From contig JAGRJR010000005.1 in NCBI GenBank assembly GCA_020442635.1, forward strand, positions 1 to 64,000: 64,000 bases of DNA, read 5' to 3'. The DNA comes from Lysobacterales bacterium (lineage in GTDB: Bacteria > Pseudomonadota > Gammaproteobacteria > Xanthomonadales > Marinicellaceae). The translations under genes were made by a program, and so were the position numbers. Positions 19,628-27,839 of the stretch are shown here, piece by piece (positions within the stretch are counted from its first letter, which is position 1; each line of letters begins with the position of its first letter). The notes beneath the pieces are model-generated. The model saw only the letters and a program-made list of their open reading frames with translations. It made no database searches and was not told where the DNA came from.

Positions 19628-20355
19628 ATCAATTTCTTAATCACAACATCAGCCGCAATAATACCAAAACTGCTGATAACCATCGGACTGGTGCCATAGC
19701 CTGAATCACAATCGAGTTTAAAAGATTGTTTTTCACCCACCTCACAAAACGGCAATATCATGGGTTGGTCAGAATAAACTGCCTGGATTTTGAATTTCTT
19801 TTTGTTTTTTAATCCATGGTGTTTGCGCAATTCATAACGCACTTTTTTAAGCAGACGATCACCACTGCTCTTGGCCAAATCAGCACTTTGAATGCATGAA
19901 GGATCGGTTTTACCACCAGCACCACCACAGGTCACCACTTGAATATTTCTTTTCAAACACTCTGCCAACAACAGAACTTTGTGTTTCACTGAATCAATGG
20001 CATCAATCAAATAATCATAATTGATCAACAATTCATCAGCTGTGCTGGCCATAAAAAACTGTTCTTTGATATGTACTTCACAATCTGAATTGATGTCATG
20101 GATGCGCTTTGCCATCACTTGTACTTTGGATTGACCCACAGTACTGTCAAGGGCATGAATTTGACGATTTATATTGGTCACACACAATTCATCGGCATCT
20201 ATTAGGGTGATTTGCCCTACACCTGACCGCGCCAACATTTCCGCCGCCCAACATCCTACACCACCAACACCAACTATGGCCACATGTGCTTGCCCTAGTT
20301 GAGCCAAAGCCTCCTCACCGAACAACCGCTCTATGCCACCGAAACGTGCTTTCAT
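19618..20355 (-). CDS. tcdA: tRNA threonylcarbamoyladenosine dehydratase TcdA (CsdL)
   Basis: TcdA is an E1-like enzyme that uses ATP to cyclise t6A to ct6A at position 37 of ANN-decoding tRNAs. The 245-residue protein starts with the family N-terminus (RFGGIERLFGEEAL). The Rossmann nucleotide-binding loop is VGVGGVGCWAAEMLARSG, followed by the NRQIHAL block. The GGAGGKTDPS motif and the C-terminal SFGIIAADVV hydrophobic end are also present. Its start overlaps the tatD-like gene stop by four bases, making it the last gene of the minus-strand respiratory block. Its stop lies inside the lysM terminator stem. Confidence 0.95.
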   Translation of the reverse strand: MKARFGGIERLFGEEALAQLGQAHVAIVGVGGVGCWAAEMLARSGVGQITLIDADELCVTNINRQIHALDSTVGQSKVQVMAKRIHDINSDCEVHIKEQFFMASTADELLINYDYLIDAIDSVKHKVLLLAECLKRNIQVVTCGGAGGKTDPSCIQSADLAKSSGDRLLKKVRYELRKHHGLKNKKKFKIQAVYSDQPMILPFCEVGEKQSFKLDCDSGYGTSPMVISSFGIIAADVVIKKLIKK

Positions 20356-21116
20356 AACCGGAATAGTTGTTTGGCATTTGCGGACATGTGCATGGCCAAA
20401 AAATCTGGCTCAATGCCTAATAACTTCGCAATTTCCATATTTACCTTCAGTAAATCAATCGGCAAATTACGTTTACCAGCCCGGTCGTAAAAGGGTTGAT
20501 CAGGTGCATCTGTTTCAATCATCATGTTTGCTATGGGCACTTGTTTGATCATGTCTTGTAATTTTGTTGCCTTAGGATTACAAACCGCAGATCCAAACCC
20601 CAAATAAATACCATGTTCAGTGACTTGCCTCGCTTGTTCTACCGAGCCATTAAAACTGTGCATCACAGCTCTGAAATAATCATGCTTTTTCAATATGTTA
20701 AAAACATCATCAATCGCCCCTCTGACATGTAAAACCAGTGGCAAATCGAAATATTTAGCCAGTATCACCTGCGCTTCAAATATTTTATGTTGTTTAACCT
20801 TATCCAAATCCTTTAAATAATAATCCAAACCACATTCACCCACGCCAACAGCACCAGAACCTTGTAAAGATTGAGCCAGAAATTCCAAATCAGCGGCTTG
20901 GTGTTGATTGATGAAATAAGGGTGCAGACCCAATGTATAAACAACAGCTGGATGCGCTTGCGCCACTTTTAGCACAGCAGGAAAGCGATTGACTGTTACA
21001 GCCGGCACAACAAAATGACTGACGCCAGCCAATTGTGCCATTTTAATCAACTCGTTTCGATCGTAATCAAAACGCGCATCATCTAAATGTATGTGAGAAT
21101 CTATCAACAAGCTCAA
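20352..21116 (-). CDS. TatD-family metal-dependent hydrolase
   Basis: The 254-residue protein has the TatD signature: N-terminal metal ligands in DSHIHLDDARF, the glutamate in GVGECGLDYY, histidines in PLVLHVRG and AVMHSFNGS, and the final aspartate in MIETDAPDQPF. TatD proteins are cytoplasmic TIM-barrel 3'-5' exonucleases acting in DNA repair; some have D-aminoacyl-tRNA deacylase activity. The gene overlaps ctaB upstream and tcdA downstream by four bases each. It is co-translated with them, although no respiratory function is expected. Members are hard to separate into TatD, YcfH and YjjV by eye, so no symbol is given. Confidence 0.93.
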   Translation of the reverse strand: MSLLIDSHIHLDDARFDYDRNELIKMAQLAGVSHFVVPAVTVNRFPAVLKVAQAHPAVVYTLGLHPYFINQHQAADLEFLAQSLQGSGAVGVGECGLDYYLKDLDKVKQHKIFEAQVILAKYFDLPLVLHVRGAIDDVFNILKKHDYFRAVMHSFNGSVEQARQVTEHGIYLGFGSAVCNPKATKLQDMIKQVPIANMMIETDAPDQPFYDRAGKRNLPIDLLKVNMEIAKLLGIEPDFLAMHMSANAKQLFRL

Positions 21117-22021
21117 ATAATCGGTTCCACAAACAATCGTGGCATCACATCCCCAAAATGGATGTAATGATCTGCCAATAAAAAGGCGTAGAGCAACATC
21201 AGATACCAGATCGAGTATTTAAAAGTTTGCCAAGCCAGCAAGGGTGATTGGGTTCGTTTTAGCTTGATGGCCATCCATAAAAACTTACCACCTAACAACA
21301 AAGCACCTGTTAAATAAATCAACCCACTCATACCTGTGAGGAAAGGAAATATAGTCACCAATATCAGAATAACTGTATAAAAAATAATATGTAACTGAGT
21401 GAATTGCACACCATGAGTCACTGGTAACATCGGTATATCGGCCTTGGCATAATCTTCTTTACGATAAATCGCCAATGCCCAAAAATGTGGCGGCGTCCAT
21501 GCAAAAATAATGCCAAACATAATCAACGCATCCGCGGTAACATGTCCCGTCATGGTCGACCAACCCAACACTGGTGGCGTGGCTCCAGCAGCACCGCCAA
21601 TTACAATGTTCTGTGGAGTGGCTCGTTTCAAATAAAATGTATAGATAAAGGCATAGCCGATCAGTGACAAAAAGGTCAACACCGCAGTCAATACATTGAT
21701 GAAATAGACCAGTACAAACATACCGATGGCGGTCAATATGCTGGCAAAAACAAGTACTTTAGAAGCATTTAACTCACCACTGGGTAACGGTCGATGCTGG
21801 GTGCGTAACATGATGGCATCGGCTTTTTGATCCGCCCAATGATTAATCGCCGCAGCTGCGCCCGATGACAAGCCAATTCCTATCAATCCCCAAAATATCA
21901 ATATCCATTCTGATTCTGGGAAATTCCGCATGGATAATAACATGCCCACGAAGGCTGTAAACAGAATCAGCAGCACCACTTTGGGTTTGGTCAGTTCCAG
22001 ATATTGTTTGAATTGGCTCAT
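21113..22021 (-). CDS. ctaB: Protoheme IX farnesyltransferase (heme O synthase)
   Basis: CtaB/CyoE attaches a farnesyl group to heme b, giving heme O, the precursor of heme A for the cytochrome oxidase encoded upstream. The 302-residue inner-membrane protein has about nine membrane segments. The prenyltransferase motif is NHWADQKADAIMLRTQHRPL (Asp-x3-Asp and the MxRTxxRPL signature). A second polar loop (YTFYLKRATPQNIVIGG) is also typical. The gene starts 22 bases after ctaA and overlaps the tatD-like gene by four bases. Confidence 0.97.
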   Translation of the reverse strand: MSQFKQYLELTKPKVVLLILFTAFVGMLLSMRNFPESEWILIFWGLIGIGLSSGAAAAINHWADQKADAIMLRTQHRPLPSGELNASKVLVFASILTAIGMFVLVYFINVLTAVLTFLSLIGYAFIYTFYLKRATPQNIVIGGAAGATPPVLGWSTMTGHVTADALIMFGIIFAWTPPHFWALAIYRKEDYAKADIPMLPVTHGVQFTQLHIIFYTVILILVTIFPFLTGMSGLIYLTGALLLGGKFLWMAIKLKRTQSPLLAWQTFKYSIWYLMLLYAFLLADHYIHFGDVMPRLFVEPII

Positions 22022-22043
22022 ATTAGCACCTTTATATCTCTGA

Positions 22044-23024
22044 CTATTCTTTTCTGGTTTTATACAACAAGATCACCATATTGGCGAGCAACAATGCCGC
22101 CACACCATTGTGCATAGTAGCTATGGGCAATGGTAATGAATAGGTCACATTAATAATACCTAATGCAATTTGCCCTAATAACAACAACAACAAACTCAAG
22201 CCCAGTGGCATCAATTCACGATTACGTGTCAGTTTATAAATCAGCCACGAAAAGTATAGGGTAACAACGACAAATCCCATGCGGTGCATCATTTGAATCG
22301 CCATTCTGGCAGGTCCATCTTTTACGCCAAACTCATAATTCGGACCGTATTTTTTAAATACGTCCAGAGCTTGGGCAAAATCCATATCAGGCCACCACAC
22401 CCCATTACACTGTGGAAAACCAACACACGCCAAAGCTGCATAATTGGCACTGGTCCAACCACCCAAAGCAATCTGCATCACCAACAAAACCAATCCTAAA
22501 ACCACCATCCATTGCTTAACATGGCCTGCGTAGCGATAGGGGGTAATTGTTGGTGTTCTTGAGCAAGCAAGCCATGTCAGTAATGACAGGGTTAATAAAC
22601 CACCCAGTAAATGGCTCATTACAATACTGGGGTGAAGTTTCAGAGTAACTGTCCACATGCCGAGAGCGGCTTGAAAAAGAATCACAAAACAGATCGTCAA
22701 AGGCAAAGCATACGACTCTATATGTCTTTTCCTGAAGGCCCAGATAAACAAAGACAAAACCGTTAGCGACAAAAATCCCGCAAGATATCGGTGTACCATT
22801 TCCTTCCAGGCCTTATGAACCTCCACAGCCCGTTCAACATAAGTTTCATTGGCTTGAGCAATTTCGTGAGCTTCATTGGGCCAAGCCAAATGACCATAGC
22901 AACCTGGCCAATCAGGACAACCCAATCCCGCATCTGACAAACGCACAAAAGCACCCAGAACCACCACACACAAAGTGAGCCCAACTGCAAACCAGGCCAA
23001 ATGTCTGTATTTCATATCAATCAC
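22044..23024 (-). CDS. ctaA: Heme A synthase (COX15/CtaA)
   Basis: CtaA oxidises the C8 methyl of heme O to the formyl of heme A in the inner membrane. The 326-residue protein has eight predicted membrane segments in two homologous halves. The first half has the Cys pair in GLGCPDWPGCYG and histidines in VHKAWKEMVHRYLAG. The second half has the Cys pair in ACVGFPQCNGVWWP and histidines in MMHRMGF and MHNGVAA. Having both Cys pairs matches the type found with CtaB in Proteobacteria. The start overlaps the upstream unknown gene by eight bases. A second Met three codons in is an alternative start. Confidence 0.96.
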   Translation of the reverse strand: MIDMKYRHLAWFAVGLTLCVVVLGAFVRLSDAGLGCPDWPGCYGHLAWPNEAHEIAQANETYVERAVEVHKAWKEMVHRYLAGFLSLTVLSLFIWAFRKRHIESYALPLTICFVILFQAALGMWTVTLKLHPSIVMSHLLGGLLTLSLLTWLACSRTPTITPYRYAGHVKQWMVVLGLVLLVMQIALGGWTSANYAALACVGFPQCNGVWWPDMDFAQALDVFKKYGPNYEFGVKDGPARMAIQMMHRMGFVVVTLYFSWLIYKLTRNRELMPLGLSLLLLLLGQIALGIINVTYSLPLPIATMHNGVAALLLANMVILLYKTRKE

Positions 23025-23583
23025 CCTTCCTTTTCACTAATAAAGACAAATCCTTAATGATTTCACTGGATGTGTTTTCAGCTGAAAAAGCCATCATTAA
23101 ATACCCTTCAGGCGCAACCACATATAAGCCATGCCCCTTACCCAATGACACCGAAGACAATCGAGCAAACTCCTGTTGCAAAGCCAGTTCATTGGCCATG
23201 CTCACTTTTTTAACGTGTGGATATTTGTCAGTCATTTCTGATAAAAAATCATCGGCAATCAACATCAACTGCATTTTATCCGCACGATGCGCCAAACTTT
23301 TTTGATAGCGGCTCAGCTCATCCTCAAATGCTTGGCATTGATTGACACAGGTCTCTGGCACCACCCTAATTAAAGTCCAGGTACCGATCAAGTCCTTGAC
23401 CCATGAAGCTTTGGTTAAATCCTCGATTTTGACTATGGGTGAGACAAAATGACCTTTATTTTTGGTATTTTCAGGCTTGTAATCAATTAAGCCTGAGCTC
23501 AGCAAATATGCTGCCACAACAGGTCCCATAAAAAGCAATATGGTAATGACGATGGTAAGTCGATTTTTTGTTTTAGCTTCCAT
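23017..23583 (-). CDS. Membrane-anchored thioredoxin-like cytochrome oxidase assembly protein candidate
   Basis: The start at 23583 follows the SURF1 gene by five bases. The longer frame up to 23709 would run deep into SURF1. The 188-residue protein has one N-terminal anchor (about residues 9-31) and a periplasmic domain with a CVNQC motif in PETCVNQCQAFEDEL, like the Cu-binding CxxxC of Sco1. I cannot place the downstream Sco histidine with confidence. Pseudomonas-type cox clusters carry a similar unnamed gene between SURF1 and ctaA, so a role in copper or thiol chemistry of oxidase assembly is likely. That function is inferred from context. Confidence 0.78.
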   Translation of the reverse strand: MEAKTKNRLTIVITILLFMGPVVAAYLLSSGLIDYKPENTKNKGHFVSPIVKIEDLTKASWVKDLIGTWTLIRVVPETCVNQCQAFEDELSRYQKSLAHRADKMQLMLIADDFLSEMTDKYPHVKKVSMANELALQQEFARLSSVSLGKGHGLYVVAPEGYLMMAFSAENTSSEIIKDLSLLVKRKGD

Positions 23584-23588
23584 TGAAG

Positions 23589-24302
23589 TTATCCAACATA
23601 GTGTTTTCTTAAGAAGATGATATAAACCAGACACAACACCAATGACATGGTGAACCACTGAGCTGCATAAGCCTGGTGTTTTTCTGCGGTCATTCTCGGT
23701 AATTGCCATTTTCTGACAAAGCCATTCTTTGCCTCAGGGTCAAGCTTAAACACAACTGACAGCATTATACATTCATTGTCTTGTTCTTGCTGACAGAGTC
23801 GTTGTCGCAAAGCTGAATAAACTGATTCTTGAGGTAGATATGTGACATGTTGTAATACAGTGTTAGCGATATTTTGTTCACCCAACTGTATCCCAGGTCG
23901 TGGCCATTCCCCCACAAGTCCTTTTATTGACACCAGTTCATCTGAAAGGTCGTATGAATCTGATTTTGTAGCAGTCCATCCACGATTAACCCACAACCAG
24001 ACACCTTGACGAGTTTTAAAAGCAGTGTAGACAAAATATCCTATTTGACCATCCAGGATTTGATTATCTTGTAGGAGATGCATGGATGCAAATTTACCCT
24101 CAATTCCCACGGCATCAAAAGATTTTAACTGTTCCCACTCTAATATCGATTTGGGTCTATGATAAACACCTGCTGACACCCTTTCTTTGATGAGTTTTTT
24201 TTCCTCAGCTCTACCTAGTTGCCAAAAGCCAGCCCAGATCATAACCAGCAAAATTGATAGCCACAATAAACTAAATATCCACGGAAAACTTTTTGATTTC
24301 AT
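23589..24302 (-). CDS. SURF1-family cytochrome oxidase assembly protein
   Basis: SURF1 proteins help insert heme A into subunit I of cytochrome c oxidase. The 237-residue protein has the family layout. An N-terminal membrane segment ends in WAGFWQLGRAEEKK, and a periplasmic domain contains GQIGYFVYTAFKTRQGVWLWVNRGW. A C-terminal membrane segment follows HQAYAAQWFTMSLVL. It shares one base with the preceding DUF2909 gene (TAATG) and lies five bases before the thioredoxin-like gene, placing it in the assembly operon. Confidence 0.94.
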   Translation of the reverse strand: MKSKSFPWIFSLLWLSILLVMIWAGFWQLGRAEEKKLIKERVSAGVYHRPKSILEWEQLKSFDAVGIEGKFASMHLLQDNQILDGQIGYFVYTAFKTRQGVWLWVNRGWTATKSDSYDLSDELVSIKGLVGEWPRPGIQLGEQNIANTVLQHVTYLPQESVYSALRQRLCQQEQDNECIMLSVVFKLDPEAKNGFVRKWQLPRMTAEKHQAYAAQWFTMSLVLCLVYIIFLRKHYVG

Positions 24303-24514
24303 TAGGGATTCAAGAATTGTGGGACATGAGTTTCAATCCAACCCATTTTAGCGGCTAAAATAATGAATAAAAAAAGTAACACACTGAGTGTTACCCTCAC
24401 TGTCAGAAATCGGACAGTATTTTGGCTTTTCCCCTGTCCCTTTACGAGGTAAAACATGGCCGAACCGAGACTGAAAATGATGAATAGCAGCAGAATGACT
24501 ATGATGTATTTCAT
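24302..24514 (-). CDS. DUF2909-type twin-transmembrane protein
   Basis: A 70-residue inner-membrane protein with two hydrophobic segments (about 3-22 and 44-60) separated by a basic loop (VKGQGKSQNTVRFLTVR). This matches the small DUF2909 proteins that sit between coxC and SURF1 in gammaproteobacterial cytochrome oxidase clusters. Its stop overlaps the SURF1 start by one base. It is the first gene after the terminator-like hairpin that follows coxC, so a new promoter probably lies in 24515-24560. Its molecular role is unknown. Confidence 0.85.
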   Translation of the reverse strand: MKYIIVILLLFIIFSLGSAMFYLVKGQGKSQNTVRFLTVRVTLSVLLFLFIILAAKMGWIETHVPQFLNP

Positions 24515-24562
24515 GATGGTGTGGGATGTTAATGAAGTTGGCGTATTTTAATTCATACCAAG

Positions 24563-24590
24563 TAAAAAACCCATCAAAGCGATGGGTTTT
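24563..24590 (-). terminator. Terminator downstream of coxC
   Basis: On the minus strand AAAACCCATC and GATGGGTTTT form a 10-bp stem with a 5-base loop, running directly into TTTTTT. It lies 26 bases past the coxC stop and separates the structural oxidase genes from the DUF2909-SURF1-ctaA-ctaB assembly genes. Partial read-through would still link the two. Confidence 0.85.
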
Positions 24591-24615
24591 CTAACGTCAG
24601 ATTTTATTTGGCGAA

Positions 24616-25488
24616 CTATATGATATAAACAAATATAAACAGTCCTAACCATACCACATCAACAAAGTGCCAATACCAAGCCACTGCTTCAAAACCGAAA
24701 TGACTTTCAGGCTTGAAATGACCTCTTATCACACGAATGGTAATAATGGTAATCATGATGGCACCCAAGGTTACATGCATCCCATGGAAACCAGTCAACA
24801 TAAAAAAGGTAGAACCATAAATACCTGAACCCAAAGTCAGATTCAAGTGCGTATACGCTTCAATGTATTCTTCTACTTGATAAAACAAGAAAGTAGCACC
24901 CAATAAAACTGTAGCAATTAACCAAATAACCGTCTGCTTACGGTTATTAGCCCTTAATGCATGATGAGCAATGGTAATGGTAACGGAACTGGCCAATAGC
25001 AACAAGGTGTTCACTAAAGGCAAATGATACGGATCAATAATTTCAAAACGCCCACCTTTTTCAGCAGGACCGTTGGTGGGCCAAACACCTTCGTAACCGG
25101 GATATAATACTTCATTGGTAGACAGACCCGTTCCTTCTCCACCCAACCAAGGCACTGAAAAATTTCGAGCATAAAACAAGGCGCCAAAAAAGGCCGCAAA
25201 GAACATCACTTCAGAAAAGATAAACCAAATCATACCCATACGGAATGATGTATCAACCTGGGTGTTATACAAGTTATCTTCACTTTCCTTAATGACTTCA
25301 CCAAACCAACCAAACATCATCAATAAAATGGTGGCAAACCCCAAATACAAAATCCATGGTGTTCCAGGATTTTCACTGTTTAACTGATTGATGGCACCCA
25401 AAACTGTGACCGTTAAACCTATCGATCCAACAATAGGCCACTTGGCGAGATGTGGTACATAATATTGATCTTTACTTAATTCTGACAT
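24616..25488 (-). CDS. ctaE: Cytochrome c oxidase subunit III
   Basis: Subunit III is a seven-helix inner-membrane protein that stabilises the aa3-type oxidase and feeds protons to the D channel. The 290-residue length and motifs fit: YYVPHLAKWPIVGS at the N-terminus, FIFSEVMFFAAFFGALFYAR, FLFYQVEEYIEAY, GFHGMHVTLGA, and the closing VAWYWHFVDVVWLGLFI. It lies 17 bases after ctaG in the same operon and is followed by a terminator. Confidence 0.97.
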   Translation of the reverse strand: MSELSKDQYYVPHLAKWPIVGSIGLTVTVLGAINQLNSENPGTPWILYLGFATILLMMFGWFGEVIKESEDNLYNTQVDTSFRMGMIWFIFSEVMFFAAFFGALFYARNFSVPWLGGEGTGLSTNEVLYPGYEGVWPTNGPAEKGGRFEIIDPYHLPLVNTLLLLASSVTITIAHHALRANNRKQTVIWLIATVLLGATFLFYQVEEYIEAYTHLNLTLGSGIYGSTFFMLTGFHGMHVTLGAIMITIITIRVIRGHFKPESHFGFEAVAWYWHFVDVVWLGLFIFVYII

Positions 25489-25505
25489 TACATTGCCCCT
25501 AAAAG

Positions 25506-26075
25506 TTAAATTTTCTCATGTATTTCACGACCTTCAGCTTGTTGTTCTGAAGTCATGTGATTCTTGTTAAAAAATGTGTATGACAAGGTTAACACTTTAA
25601 TATCCCTTGGCAAATCCGAACTGACTATAAAAGTCACCGGCATGTTCTTCTCCTCACCAGGAGTCAACAGCTGTTCAGTAAAACAGAAACATTCCGTCTT
25701 ACTAAAATAAATAGACGCCTGATTCGGCGCGACACTGGGCACAGCCTGGCCTGTGACATCGTATCCAGCAATGTTCTTGGCAATATACTCTGCGGAATAC
25801 AACTTACCTGGAATCACCTCCATAGAAAATTGCTTCGGCTTGAATGACCAAGGTAAATCACTGTTCACCGTACCATCAAACTGTACCACCACCGTACGAT
25901 TATCAGCCTGTTCTTTGACATCTTGTTGTGCCAACACGCCGGTTTTACCGTTCAGACCTGTGATGTCACATATCACATCGTACAAAGGCACCAAAGCAAA
26001 ACCAAAACCGACCATCAGTACAGCGATAGTCAAGCCCAGTTTTAATACTTTCTTGTTTTCCTTATCCCTTTGCAC
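25506..26075 (-). CDS. ctaG: Cytochrome c oxidase copper chaperone CtaG (Cox11)
   Basis: CtaG/Cox11 delivers copper to the CuB site of subunit I. The 189-residue protein has a short cytoplasmic N-terminus and one membrane segment. Its periplasmic domain begins VPLYDVICDITGLNGKT and carries the copper-binding motif ECFCFTEQ. The VDLPxD-like end is present as SSDLPRDIKVLTLSYTFF. The start is GTG at 26075; its first 14 bases overlap the 3' end of the small membrane-protein gene. This overlap and the rare start codon suggest coupled translation. Confidence 0.96.
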   Translation of the reverse strand: MQRDKENKKVLKLGLTIAVLMVGFGFALVPLYDVICDITGLNGKTGVLAQQDVKEQADNRTVVVQFDGTVNSDLPWSFKPKQFSMEVIPGKLYSAEYIAKNIAGYDVTGQAVPSVAPNQASIYFSKTECFCFTEQLLTPGEEKNMPVTFIVSSDLPRDIKVLTLSYTFFNKNHMTSEQQAEGREIHEKI

Positions 26076-26193
26076 TTTCTAATACGATGTATATCGACCA
26101 TGCAAAAAAACCCAAAGCCACCGCAGCCACAATCAAAGCTGTTTTTCTGGCGGCTTTTCTTTGTGCCTGGATTTGTTCGTCATTATCACTCAT
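26062..26193 (-). CDS. Small single-pass membrane protein of the cox operon (43 residues)
   Basis: An ATG at 26193, eight bases beyond the coxA stop, opens a 43-codon frame ending at TAA 26062-26064. It overlaps the GTG start of ctaG by 14 bases. The product starts MSDNDEQIQAQRKAARK and continues with a hydrophobic segment (TALIVAAVALGFFAWSIYIV), then a short LESAKG tail. Position, size and topology match the short 'cytochrome oxidase small assembly protein' genes between coxA and ctaG in other Proteobacteria. Family membership is by context and topology only. Confidence 0.85.
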   Translation of the reverse strand: MSDNDEQIQAQRKAARKTALIVAAVALGFFAWSIYIVLESAKG

Positions 26194-26201
26194 TATTTCA
26201 A

Positions 26202-27824
26202 TCAGTGTGTTTTACCATGAGCCATTTTATCCAGATCAACTGGTCCAAACTCTTCAAAAGTGTGGTGTGGCGCGGGTGATGGAACAGTCCATTCCAAACC
26301 TTTAGCACCTTCCCAAACTTGAGCAGTGGCTTTTTCACCACCTCTGACTGTTTTCCACACAATAAAAATAAAGAACACTTGAGCCAAACCAAAGGCGAAA
26401 CCACCAATAGATGACCACATATTGAATTCAGCAAACTGGGTTGAGTAATCAGGAATACGTCTTGGCATACCTGCTAAACCCAAAAAATGTTGTGGGAAGA
26501 ACAACACATTCACTGAAATGGTTGACCACCAGAAATGTATTTTGCCTAACCGCTCGTTATACATATGACCAGACCATTTTGGTAGCCAGTAATAAGCACC
26601 CGCAATAATAGCAAATACCGCACCTGTCACCAATACATAATGGAAATGGGCCACAATAAAATAGGTATCATGGTACTGTAAATCGACTGGCGCCAATGCC
26701 ATCATCACACCAGAAAAACCACCAATGGTAAATAAAATCACAAAAGCTAGCGAGAACAACATCGGTGTTTCAAAAGTCATCGAACCTTTCCACATGGTGG
26801 CTACCCAGTTAAAGATTTTCACGCCTGTTGGCACTGCAATCATCATCGTGGCATACATAAAGTACAATTCTCCACCCAGTGGCATCCCAACCGAAAACAT
26901 GTGGTGAGCCCAAACGATGAATGACAAGAAAGCAATACCTGCCGTTGCATAAACCATTGAAACATAACCAAACAAAGGTTTACGTGCGAATGTAGGAATG
27001 ATTTCTGATACCACACCAAAAGCAGGTAAAATCATAATGTACACTTCCGGATGACCGAAGAACCAAAAAATATGCTGGAACAAGACAGGATCACCACCAC
27101 CCGCTGCACTAAAGAAACTGGTATCAAAATAACGATCTGTCAACAGCATAGTCACTGCACCAGCCAGTACTGGCATCACCGCAATCAACAAAAATGCCGT
27201 AATCAACCAAGTCCAAACAAACAATGGCATGTTCAAGTATCCCACATTTGGCGCGCGCATGTTCATGATTGTGGCTATCACATTAATCGCACCCATAATA
27301 GAAGAAATACCCATTAAGTGAACAGCAAATACCAAATAAGCCACGTTATGACCACCTTGTAAAACCAATGGTGGGTACATGGTCCAACCACCAGCTGGCG
27401 CCCCACCTTCCATAAATAAGGTTGAGGCCAATAAGGTGAATGCAAATGGTAAAATCCAGAATGACCAGTTATTCATACGTGGTAACGCCATATCAGGCGC
27501 ACCAATCATCATTGGAATCATCCAGTTAGCCAAACCCACAAACGCGGGCATCACCGCACCAAACACCATAATCAATGCGTGCATGGTGGTCATTTGGTTA
27601 AAGAAATCAGGTTCTACGAACTGCAAACCCGGTTGAAACAATTCCAAACGAATGATCATCGCCATGGCACCGCCCAAAATGAACATGGCAAAAGCGAAAA
27701 TCAAATACAAAGTACCAATGTCTTTGTGGTTGGTAGTCATTAACCATCTTTTCACAAAACCTTTAGGCTTGTGGTCATGGTCATGACCGTGGGACATTTC
27801 ATCATGTGTAATATCGTGACTCAT
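26202..27824 (-). CDS. ctaD: Cytochrome c oxidase subunit I
   Basis: Subunit I holds heme a and the heme a3-CuB centre where oxygen is reduced. The 540-residue, twelve-helix inner-membrane protein shows the expected motifs. The heme a ligand lies in MTTMHALIMVFGA. The CuB histidine and the cross-linked Tyr lie in FWFFGHPEVYIMILPAFG. Further CuB histidines lie in WAHHMFSVGM, and heme ligands in HDTYFIVAHFHYVL. The His-rich N-terminus (HDEMSHGHDHDHKPKG) is unremarkable for the group. It starts 15 bases after coxB in the operon order and is followed by the 43-residue gene and ctaG. Confidence 0.98.
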   Translation of the reverse strand: MSHDITHDEMSHGHDHDHKPKGFVKRWLMTTNHKDIGTLYLIFAFAMFILGGAMAMIIRLELFQPGLQFVEPDFFNQMTTMHALIMVFGAVMPAFVGLANWMIPMMIGAPDMALPRMNNWSFWILPFAFTLLASTLFMEGGAPAGGWTMYPPLVLQGGHNVAYLVFAVHLMGISSIMGAINVIATIMNMRAPNVGYLNMPLFVWTWLITAFLLIAVMPVLAGAVTMLLTDRYFDTSFFSAAGGGDPVLFQHIFWFFGHPEVYIMILPAFGVVSEIIPTFARKPLFGYVSMVYATAGIAFLSFIVWAHHMFSVGMPLGGELYFMYATMMIAVPTGVKIFNWVATMWKGSMTFETPMLFSLAFVILFTIGGFSGVMMALAPVDLQYHDTYFIVAHFHYVLVTGAVFAIIAGAYYWLPKWSGHMYNERLGKIHFWWSTISVNVLFFPQHFLGLAGMPRRIPDYSTQFAEFNMWSSIGGFAFGLAQVFFIFIVWKTVRGGEKATAQVWEGAKGLEWTVPSPAPHHTFEEFGPVDLDKMAHGKTH

Positions 27825-27839
27825 AATAAATCCTCTTAA

